Source of the DNA: Lachnospiraceae bacterium UBA3845
Lineage (GTDB): Bacteria > Bacillota > Clostridia > Lachnospirales > Lachnospiraceae
NCBI GenBank assembly: GCA_002392705.1
Contig: DGHP01000042.1
Coordinates: 1 to 7,193, forward strand
Direction of reading: 5' to 3'
DNA: 7,193 nt
The stretch's first letter is position 1; each line of letters opens with the position of its first letter. The translations under genes were made by a program, and so were the position numbers. The notes beneath the pieces are model-generated. The model was given only the letters and a program-made list of their open reading frames with translations, made no database searches and was not told where the DNA came from. Shown in pieces: positions 1 through 5,238 of the stretch.

Positions 1-209
1 GGCTGACCGGCTATAAGATCGATATCAAGTCCGAGACCCAGGCCATTGAATCCGGTGAGCTTCAGGAGTTCCAGGATGAGTATTATGACTACGAAGACGA
101 GTACGATGAGAACGGTGAGCCCTATCCGGATGAATATTATGAAGATTATCCGGAGGACAGCTACTATGAGGATTATTCCGGGACGGAGACGGATCCTTCT
201 CTGGAATAA
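1..209 (+). CDS. nusA: NusA, C-terminal end (partial, 5' end outside window)
   Basis: The reading frame enters at base 3 and runs 68 codons to TAA at 207-209. It opens with LTGYKIDIKSETQA, matching the end of the second KH domain of NusA (family pattern LTGWKIDIKSE-x-QA). NusA binds RNA polymerase and nascent RNA and modulates pausing, termination and antitermination. Being followed directly by ylxR, ylxQ and infB is the standard Firmicute order and supports the call. After the KH motif the protein carries an acidic, tyrosine-rich tail of roughly 45 residues (stretches such as DEYYDYEDEYDEN and PDEYYEDYPED), which the compact B. subtilis-type NusA lacks. The S1 and first KH domains lie upstream and cannot be judged. 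Identity is firm from the KH2 motif plus context; the tail's function is unknown. Confidence 0.93.
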   Translation, partial: LTGYKIDIKSETQAIESGELQEFQDEYYDYEDEYDENGEPYPDEYYEDYPEDSYYEDYSGTETDPSLE

Positions 210-249
210 AGAGCCGGGGACAGGAGACGGACAATAAGGAAACACAGAG

Positions 250-525
250 ATGGTACAGAACAGAAAAGTGCCTCTCAGGCGCTGTGTCGGCTGCGGGGAG
301 ATGAAGGAAAAACGCGATCTGATCCGCATTCTTAAGGAAGATGAGAACCGGATAACGCTGGATCCGACCGGCCGGAAAAACGGCCGCGGAGCTTACCTGT
401 GCAGAAAGCAGGACTGCCTTACGATGGCGGTGAAAAACAGGGGACTGGAACGTTCCCTGAAATGCAGGATCGACAGCGCTGTCTACCAGGCCCTTTCAGA
501 GGAGCTGAGAGAAGCGGAAAGCTGA
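250..525 (+). CDS. ylxR: YlxR family RNA-binding protein (DUF448; RnpM, RNase P modulator)
   Basis: A 91-residue protein with the whole YlxR signature. RRCVGCGEMKEKRDLIRI lies near residues 10-27, with Cys12 and Cys15. GRKNGRGAYLC lies at 41-51, with Cys51 and Cys56 following, then a basic C-terminal helix. The Cys pairs resemble a metal-binding or structural arrangement, though family members vary here. The B. subtilis homologue has been renamed RnpM because it binds the RNase P RNA and modulates RNase P activity; that role is carried over by homology. The ATG at 250 is preceded by AAGGA at 236-240 with a 9-nt spacer and leaves 40 bp after the nusA stop. Length is typical of the family. Fifteen bases separate its stop from ylxQ, so the two are almost certainly co-transcribed. 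Confidence 0.95.
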   Translation: MVQNRKVPLRRCVGCGEMKEKRDLIRILKEDENRITLDPTGRKNGRGAYLCRKQDCLTMAVKNRGLERSLKCRIDSAVYQALSEELREAES

Positions 526-540
526 AAGGAGAGAGCAGGG

Positions 541-873
541 ATGGAACAGGAGCGTAAAATACTGAATCTGATCTCCCTCGCGAAGAAGGCCGGCAAAGTG
601 GCTTCCGGGGAGTTTTCCACCGAGAAGTCGGTAAAGTCCGGAAAGGCAAAGCTGGTATTCGTCTCCGGGGACGCTTCGGATAATACAAAAAAGAAATTTC
701 GTAACATGTGTGAATGGTATAAAGTTCCGATTATCTGTATATCGGATAAGGAGAATCTCGGACGCAGTATAGGCTGCCAGAACCGCTCTTCTCTGGCGGT
801 CTTGGATCCGGGGTTTGCCGGAGCCATCCGGAAGGCTCTCGGAATGGAAGATATAAATCAGGAGCGGAGGTAG
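541..873 (+). CDS. ylxQ: YlxQ, L7Ae-family ribosomal protein-like K-turn RNA-binding protein
   Basis: A 110-residue protein of the L7Ae/L30e/S12e/Gadd45 superfamily. The N-terminus (residues 7-24, ILNLISLAKKAGKVASGE) matches the family's first helix and RNA-contact loop. Residues 38-53 (LVFVSGDASDNTKKKF) form the central strand and following helix, with the usual 'sD.s.nt.kk' pattern. Relatives bind kink-turn RNA; the cellular target of YlxQ is not established. The Shine-Dalgarno AAAGGAG at 525-531 overlaps the ylxR stop codon and sits 9 nt before the ATG, suggesting coupled translation. The gene ends at TAG 871-873, three bases before infB starts. Family and position between ylxR and infB agree, so the call is firm although the role is only generic. 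Confidence 0.93.
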   Translation: MEQERKILNLISLAKKAGKVASGEFSTEKSVKSGKAKLVFVSGDASDNTKKKFRNMCEWYKVPIICISDKENLGRSIGCQNRSSLAVLDPGFAGAIRKALGMEDINQERR

Positions 874-876
874 TGA

Positions 877-3800
877 ATGGGTAAGATGAGAGTACATGAA
901 CTTGCTAAGGAACTTGGCAAAGATGCTTCGGATGTGGTCAGCGCTCTGGCTGAGATGGGCATAAAGGCAACTGCGGCAAGCGGGGTAGAGGAGGCAGACT
1001 GCGAAAAGATTCGCAGAAAGCTGGGCGGACAGACAGAGGCCCAGGCAAAGAAGCCTTCCGCCGCTGCGCAGGCATCCCAGGGCGCTTCCCAGAGTCCTGA
1101 AGAAAACGGAGAAGGCGCGCAGGCTCCGAAAAAGAAGAGACTGGTCGCGGTTTTCCGTCCTCAGAACGCCAGAAGCGGGGTGATTGCAAAAAGACCCGTA
1201 AGGCCGGACCGCCCGCATCCGGTAGACGCGAACGGAAGACCGCTCAGACGCCGCCCGGTGGATGCGAACGGAAGACCGGTCCGCAGACCGGTTCCCAGAC
1301 CGGCTGAGGGAGCAGATACAGAAGCAGCCAGGGCCGCAGCTGTCTCTCAGGCCAGGGTCGGCCAGGCAGCCTCTGCTGAGGATGCCGGCATTGTATCCGC
1401 CCAGGCTGTCCGCAGCCAGACGGAGGCAGAAAAAGCCCGGGAGCTGAAGACGGCAGAGAGCATTCAGAACACGGCTCAGGCTGTGACCGCAGCTCCTGCC
1501 GCAGAGGAAAACAGTTCTGCCGCCCCGGCTGAGAAGCAGGGAACCGCAGCTGCGGCCGCGGCTCCGGCGACGCCTGAGGTAAAGAATACGGCAGAAGAGA
1601 AGAAGGAAGCGGCAGAAGCTGCGCCCGCGAAGGAGGCAGCAGCCGGGACTTCCTCTTCTGATGATGCCCGGAAGACTTCTCCCGAGGAGAAGACTGCCGG
1701 AAAAGAGGAAGATTCTGCCGGAAAGAAAGAGGCTTCTGCCGATAAATCCGCACAGAAAGAAGAGGACAGCCGGGAGACAGAGAGCAGAACGCAGGATGCG
1801 AAGAGCGGCCTGAAGGGGAATGATTCCGCTCCTGCCGCAGAGGCGGAGAATAGAGAAGTATCTGCTTCTGAGAAGACGGCTTCTCCCGCAGGCCGCTCCC
1901 AGACTGCGGAAAGTGAAGAGCGCGGCGGCTCCCAGAGCGCGGGCTCTGACCGCAGACAGGGCAGCCAGGACCGCTCCCAGAATTCCGGAAGGGATGAGCG
2001 CAGATCCGGATCCGACCGTTCCAGAAGCGGCGCAGCTTCGGATCGCAGACAGGGATCGGGAGACCGTTCACAGGCTTCTGCCTCCGACCGCAGAGACCGC
2101 TCCCAGAGCGCAGGGTCTGATCGCAGACAGGGGTCCGGAGACCGCTATCAGGGAACAGGCTCTGACCGCAGAGACCGCTCCCAGGGCGCAGGTTCCGACC
2201 GCAGACAGGGATCGGGAGACCGTTATCAGGGATCCGGCGACCGCAGGCAGGGTTCAGGGGACCGTTATCAGGGCACAGGGTCCGATCGCAGGGACCGTTC
2301 CCAGGGCACAGGTTCCGACCGCAGACAGGGATCGGGAGACCGTTATCAGGGATCCGGCAGCCAGGACCGCCGTTCTGCCTCCGGACAGAGCCGTCCGGAC
2401 GGACGTTTTGCCCAGGGCAAACAGGGAGCCGCCAAGCCGGGCTTCGGCGATTCCATGCCGGGAAAGAGCGGCGATAAGAACCGGAACAGGAATACCCGCC
2501 GCAATGATAAAGAGAAAGAAAAATTCGACCGCTTTGAGCAGGACGGAAGGACTCCGGCTCCGCGCAGGAAGAAGGATCCCAACAGGGCAGGTGCTTTCCA
2601 TAAGCCGGAACCGGTGGCGGTGAAGGAAGAAGAGAAGATCCGCACCATCGTTCTTCCGGAATCCATCACGGTTAAAGAACTGGCCGAAAAGATGAAGATC
2701 CAGGCTTCCCAGATCATCAAGAAGCTTTTCCTGGAAGGCAAGATGGTAACGGTGAACCAGGAGCTTTCCTATGAAGAGGCGGAAGCCATCGCGCTGGAGT
2801 ATGAGATCCTCTGCGAGCAGGAAGAAAAGAAAGACCTGATCGCGGATCTTCTGAAGGAAGATGAAGAGGCGGAGGAGAAGCTTGTTTCCAGACCACCGGT
2901 CGTATGCGTCATGGGTCATGTCGACCACGGCAAGACTTCGCTGCTTGACGCGATCCGCGACACCCATGTAATTGACCGCGAGGCGGGCGGAATCACCCAG
3001 CACATCGGAGCTTCCGTCATCGATTACAACGGCCGTACCATTACCTTCCTGGATACGCCCGGACATGAGGCATTTACTGCCATGCGCATGCGCGGAGCCA
3101 ACTCCACGGATATCGCGGTGCTCGTCGTGGCGGCGGATGACGGCGTTATGCCGCAGACCATCGAGGCGATTAACCACGCCAAGGCTGCAGGCATCGAGAT
3201 TATCGTCGCCATCAACAAGATCGACAAACCCAGTGCCAACATCGACCGCGTCAAGCAGGAGCTGACCGAGTATGAGCTGATCGCTGAGGACTGGGGCGGA
3301 AGCACGGTCATGGTTCCGGTATCCGCGAAGACCCACGAGGGAATCGACGATCTGCTGGAGATGATACTCCTTACCGCGGACGTCATGGAACTGAAATCCA
3401 ATCCGGACAGACACGCGCGCGGTCTCGTGATCGAAGCGAAGCTGGATAAAGGCCGCGGCCCGGTGGCTTCTGTCCTTGTCCAGAAGGGTACCCTTCACGT
3501 CGGCGACCCGATCTGTGCGGGAACCTGCTACGGCAAGGTCCGCGCCATGACGGACGACAAGGGCCGCAGAGTGAAGGAAGCAGGTCCGTCCATGCCGGTT
3601 GAGGTGATCGGATTCTCGGATGTTCCGGGAGCCGGAGAGATCTTCACTTCCCCGGAGACGGAGAAGGAAGCCAAGAGCTTTGCCGAGACCTTTATCATGG
3701 TCGGCAGGGAGAAGATGCTTGAGGAGACCAGGAGCAGGATGTCCCTGGATGACCTCTTCAGCCAGATTAAGGAAGGCACACTGAAGGAACTGAACCTGAT

Positions 3801-4389
3801 CGTGAAGGCGGATGTGCAGGGTTCCGTGGAAGCTGTGAAGCAGAGCCTGCTCAAGCTGTCGAACGACGAAGTGGTGGTCAAGGTGATTCACAGCGCGGTC
3901 GGCGCGATCAATGAATCCGACGTATCTCTTGCGGGAGCTTCAAACGCGATCATCATCGGCTTCAATGTAAGACCCGACGCCCAGGCCAAGTCCACCGCCG
4001 AGCATGAAGGCGTGGATATCCGCCTGTACAGAGTCATCTATGATGCCATCAACGATGTGGAAAATGCCATGAAGGGCATGCTGGATCCGATCTATGAGGA
4101 GAAGGTAACCGGTCATGTGGAGGTCCGTCAGATCTTCAAGGCTTCCGGAATCGGCACCATCGCCGGATCCTATGTACTGGACGGTGTAGTCCAGAGAGGC
4201 AGCAGGGCCCGCATCACAAGAGATTCTCAGCAGATCTTCGACGGCGCGATCGCGTCCCTGAAGAGATTCAAGGACGATGTGAAGGAAGTGCGCGCCGGCT
4301 ACGAATGCGGTCTGGTCTTTGACGGATTCAATGAGATCCGTGAGGGCGACCAGGTCGAGGCCTATGTGATGGTTGAGGTTCCCCGCTGA
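877..4389 (+). CDS. infB: Translation initiation factor IF-2, long form with repeat-rich linker
   Basis: This is the GTPase that recruits initiator fMet-tRNA to the 30S subunit and promotes 50S joining. It has 1170 residues. An IF2_N domain (about 1-52, [21 protein letters not shown]) is followed by some 520 residues of linker. The linker is Ala/Glu/Lys-rich to about 355, then Ser/Asp/Arg/Gly/Gln repeats at about 356-496, then a basic stretch. A second IF2_N copy lies at about 590-646 ([21 protein letters not shown]). The G domain shows G1 GHVDHGKT 680-687, G2 GGITQHIG 704-711, G3 DTPGH 726-730, G4 NKID 780-783 and G5 SAK 816-818. Domain II starts near 848, domain III near 972 and domain IV near 1079, ending VEVPR. 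All GTPase motifs are intact. GGAGG at 866-870 lies 6 nt before the ATG. It is much longer than the roughly 700-residue B. subtilis IF2; the excess is the linker. It lies 3 bp after ylxQ and before the only large gap in the operon. Confidence 0.98.
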   Translation: MGKMRVHELAKELGKDASDVVSALAEMGIKATAASGVEEADCEKIRRKLGGQTEAQAKKPSAAAQASQGASQSPEENGEGAQAPKKKRLVAVFRPQNARSGVIAKRPVRPDRPHPVDANGRPLRRRPVDANGRPVRRPVPRPAEGADTEAARAAAVSQARVGQAASAEDAGIVSAQAVRSQTEAEKARELKTAESIQNTAQAVTAAPAAEENSSAAPAEKQGTAAAAAAPATPEVKNTAEEKKEAAEAAPAKEAAAGTSSSDDARKTSPEEKTAGKEEDSAGKKEASADKSAQKEEDSRETESRTQDAKSGLKGNDSAPAAEAENREVSASEKTASPAGRSQTAESEERGGSQSAGSDRRQGSQDRSQNSGRDERRSGSDRSRSGAASDRRQGSGDRSQASASDRRDRSQSAGSDRRQGSGDRYQGTGSDRRDRSQGAGSDRRQGSGDRYQGSGDRRQGSGDRYQGTGSDRRDRSQGTGSDRRQGSGDRYQGSGSQDRRSASGQSRPDGRFAQGKQGAAKPGFGDSMPGKSGDKNRNRNTRRNDKEKEKFDRFEQDGRTPAPRRKKDPNRAGAFHKPEPVAVKEEEKIRTIVLPESITVKELAEKMKIQASQIIKKLFLEGKMVTVNQELSYEEAEAIALEYEILCEQEEKKDLIADLLKEDEEAEEKLVSRPPVVCVMGHVDHGKTSLLDAIRDTHVIDREAGGITQHIGASVIDYNGRTITFLDTPGHEAFTAMRMRGANSTDIAVLVVAADDGVMPQTIEAINHAKAAGIEIIVAINKIDKPSANIDRVKQELTEYELIAEDWGGSTVMVPVSAKTHEGIDDLLEMILLTADVMELKSNPDRHARGLVIEAKLDKGRGPVASVLVQKGTLHVGDPICAGTCYGKVRAMTDDKGRRVKEAGPSMPVEVIGFSDVPGAGEIFTSPETEKEAKSFAETFIMVGREKMLEETRSRMSLDDLFSQIKEGTLKELNLIVKADVQGSVEAVKQSLLKLSNDEVVVKVIHSAVGAINESDVSLAGASNAIIIGFNVRPDAQAKSTAEHEGVDIRLYRVIYDAINDVENAMKGMLDPIYEEKVTGHVEVRQIFKASGIGTIAGSYVLDGVVQRGSRARITRDSQQIFDGAIASLKRFKDDVKEVRAGYECGLVFDGFNEIREGDQVEAYVMVEVPR
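1219..1278 (+). repeat. Short duplicated PVDANGRP module inside infB
   Basis: Two copies of a 24-bp segment encoding PVDANGRP lie at 1219-1242 and 1255-1278, a 36-bp period. They share the identical 15-mer GCGAACGGAAGACCG and differ at only a few third positions. The spacing is a multiple of three, so the frame is kept and the IF2 linker gains Arg/Pro-rich sequence (residues about 115-137). It looks like a local in-frame duplication. Confidence 0.75.
1942..2364 (+). repeat. In-frame tandem repeat block in infB (SDRR / GDRYQG units)
   Basis: This block encodes IF2 residues about 356-496. The protein repeats SDRR eight times and GDRYQG four times, in modules such as [11 protein letters not shown] followed by [15 protein letters not shown]. 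At DNA level the copies at 2191-2238 and 2311-2358 are identical over 48 bp and exactly 120 bp apart. The flanking 30 bp (2161-2190 against 2281-2310) differ at only a handful of positions. A shorter 26-residue module precedes the 40-residue one. All units are multiples of three, so copy-number change would not break the frame. This pattern fits slippage or unequal recombination inside an unstructured linker. Assembly collapse of such a block is possible and copy number should be treated with care. Confidence 0.9.
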
Positions 4390-4395
4390 GTTCTA

Positions 4396-4424
4396 AGGAA
4401 ACACTGATTATATCAGTTTTTTCT
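4396..4424 (+). terminator. Possible weak intrinsic terminator after infB
   Basis: ACTGAT (4403-4408) pairs with ATCAGT (4412-4417) across a 3-nt loop, and the pairing can extend outward (AGGAAA with TTTTCT) past one mismatch. A run of six T follows (4417-4422). The position just after the infB stop suits a terminator, but the core stem is AT-rich and the T run can be drawn into the stem, so strong termination is doubtful. It could also be the conserved end of a repeat element. Confidence 0.35.
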
Positions 4425-4438
4425 CAGAGTCTCCGACG

Positions 4439-4473
4439 GGCGCTGAACGTCCAGTGGACGTTCGTTTAGCGCC
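4439..4473. other. Stem-loop with alternative pairings
   Basis: GGCGCTGAACG (4439-4449) pairs with CGTTTAGCGCC (4463-4473) over 11 positions including one G-U wobble. Alternatively the inner AACGTCC (4446-4452) pairs with GGACGTT (4456-4462). The two forms share bases and exclude each other in part. No T run follows, so it is not a simple terminator. Confidence 0.6.
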
Positions 4474-4515
4474 GACCGAAGCGGCAGCGTAGACGCAGTG
4501 CTGCGCAGCACGCGG

Positions 4516-4540
4516 CTTTGAGCGCATCAGGCGCTCAAAG
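4516..4540. other. Perfect 10-bp stem-loop
   Basis: CTTTGAGCGC (4516-4525) and GCGCTCAAAG (4531-4540) are exact reverse complements around the 5-nt loop ATCAG. The next bases are TTCCGGCC, not a T run, so it reads as a structural element rather than a terminator. It is the most perfect inverted repeat in the gap. Confidence 0.7.
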
Positions 4541-4620
4541 TTCCGGCCTGACAGGGCCTCGTCCGGGCGTGCGGCGGTTTCACAGCCGGACACCTGACTG
4601 TGCCATAAAAGTATAAAACG

Positions 4621-4649
4621 GGTGCCCCTGCTGTAAGAGCGGGGGCATC
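4621..4649. terminator. Strong GC hairpin upstream of rbfA, terminator-like
   Basis: GGTGCCCCTGCT (4621-4632) pairs with AGCGGGGGCATC (4638-4649) around GTAAG, 12 positions with two G-U wobbles. On the + strand the following bases (TCTTGCGG) are a poor T run, so full termination just before rbfA is unlikely. On the - strand the stem is followed by CGTTTTATACTTTT, a better terminator shape, but no - strand gene is evident. It could also be an attenuator or RNA-stability hairpin in an rbfA leader. Confidence 0.35.
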
Positions 4650-4679
4650 TTGCGGCGGACTTTCGATATGAGGAAGCTG

Positions 4680-4685
4680 AAAGGA
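4680..4685 (+). promoter_or_regulatory. Ribosome binding site for the TTG start of rbfA
   Basis: AAAGGA lies 11 nt before TTG at 4697. This, together with the family-typical N-terminus MRKNSIKN encoded from that TTG, decides the start. No in-frame ATG lies upstream near enough to replace it. The spacer is somewhat long, which with TTG predicts modest initiation. Confidence 0.6.
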
Positions 4686-4696
4686 ATAAAAAAGAA

Positions 4697-5200
4697 TTGA
4701 GAAAGAACAGTATAAAAAATATAAGGATCAATGAGGAGGTCCGGAAGGAGCTGCAGGAGATCGTCATGCGCGAGATCAAGGATCCACGCATCCATCCCAT
4801 GACCAGCATCACGAGGGCGGAAGTCGCCCCGGACCTGAAGACCTGCCGTGTCCATGTATCGGTTCTGGGCAATGAGGAGGCCCTTAAGACGACGATCCAG
4901 GGCCTTCGGGCGGCGGAAGGTTTTATCCGCCATGAACTGGCCAGGACCGTAAATCTCAGAAATACGCCCCAGCTGACCTTTGTCGGGGACGTATCCATCG
5001 CCTACGGCGTCAGCATGGCCAAAAAGATCGATGAAGTGATCGCTTCCGACAACGCACGCCATGTGCCGGATGAGGACGAGCTGTCTGAAGGCAGCCGGAA
5101 GACAGACACGGATGAGGCTGCGGACGGAGAAGCGGACACGGATGATGCCGCGGACGGAGAAGCGGATACGGATGAGGCTGCAGACGACGATGAGTCATGA
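4697..5200 (+). CDS. rbfA: 30S ribosome-binding factor RbfA, with acidic repeat tail
   Basis: RbfA binds the immature 30S subunit near helix 1 of 16S rRNA and helps its late maturation; in E. coli it matters most in the cold. The 167-residue product has the KH-like RbfA domain over about residues 5-118. It shows RINEEVRKELQEIV...EIKDPR at 10-31, SITRAEVAPDLKTCRVHVSV at 37-56, and FIRHELARTVNLRNTPQLTF further on. The start is TTG at 4697, chosen because MRKNSIKN is the usual Clostridia N-terminus and AAAGGA lies upstream. Most RbfA proteins are about 115-135 residues. The excess here is an acidic tail from about 125, ending in three copies of a DTDEAADGEA-type decapeptide. The gene follows the 307-bp structured gap rather than abutting infB. 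Its stop TGA overlaps an ATG at 5197 that is a possible alternative start for nrnA. Confidence 0.95.
   Translation: MRKNSIKNIRINEEVRKELQEIVMREIKDPRIHPMTSITRAEVAPDLKTCRVHVSVLGNEEALKTTIQGLRAAEGFIRHELARTVNLRNTPQLTFVGDVSIAYGVSMAKKIDEVIASDNARHVPDEDELSEGSRKTDTDEAADGEADTDDAADGEADTDEAADDDES
5105..5194 (+). repeat. Three 30-bp tandem repeats at the 3' end of rbfA
   Basis: Units at 5105-5134, 5135-5164 and 5165-5194 each begin GACACGGATGA or a one-base variant, and encode DTDEAADGEA, DTDDAADGEA and DTDEAADDDE (residues 137-166). The first two units differ at very few bases; the third has drifted at its end. The period is a multiple of three, so copy-number change keeps the frame and only alters the length of the acidic tail. 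Confidence 0.88.
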
Positions 5201-5238
5201 AAAGGCGCGGCGTGCTGAACAGCAGCAGAAAGGGGATT

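Larger units (their letters stand above)
4390..4696. other. Hairpin-rich intergenic region between infB and rbfA
   Basis: These 307 bp hold no convincing gene. Reading along it there are six potential stem-loops: 4396-4424, 4439-4473, 4498-4511 (the 14-bp palindrome GTGCTGCGCAGCAC), 4516-4540, 4561-4591 (GTCCGG/CCGGAC with a long loop) and 4621-4649. The other gaps in this operon are 3-40 bp or overlaps, so a gap this long and this structured is out of character. It may be an inserted dispersed repeat of the kind common between Lachnospiraceae genes, a transcript-processing or attenuation site, or the leader of a second transcript. The first half (to about 4600) is much more GC-rich and palindromic than the AT-rich last 90 bp next to rbfA. 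A reading frame on the minus strand crosses it but runs antisense into rbfA and looks spurious. Confidence 0.75.

Noticed and set aside
1244..2071. 275-codon - strand frame opposite the infB linker
   Set aside because: Its Pro/Ser/Arg/Leu-rich composition is what the complement of an Ala/Glu/Gly-rich coding stretch gives. No domain and no start signal.
2161..2360. Repeats considered as a CRISPR array
   Set aside because: The repeats are contiguous, in frame and translated within infB, with no unique spacers of constant length and no cas genes nearby.
1820..2623. 267-codon frame on the + strand in another frame of infB
   Set aside because: It exists because the repeat period is a multiple of three, so all frames stay open through the array. 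The product is a repetitive low-complexity shadow, and the infB frame carries conserved domains on both sides.
2254..3891. Long open frame on the - strand (545 codons) opposite infB
   Set aside because: It lies antisense to the conserved GTPase and repeat coding sequence, shows no recognisable domain, and such frames are expected opposite GC-rich codon-biased genes.
4498..4511. 14-bp palindrome considered as a transcription-factor operator
   Set aside because: It sits among several other palindromes in the same gap, no promoter overlaps it, and no regulator gene is nearby. It is better treated as part of the structured element.
4390..4696. Gap considered as a known riboswitch, T-box or ribosomal-protein leader
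   Set aside because: I could not find a T-box sequence, a known aptamer core or a leader pattern I recognise. A covariance-model search (Rfam) would settle it.
4408..4998. 196-codon - strand frame spanning the infB-rbfA gap
   Set aside because: More than half is antisense to the conserved RbfA domain and the rest reads through palindromic DNA. It has no ribosome binding site or domain that I can see; frames like this are often mis-annotated from intergenic repeats.
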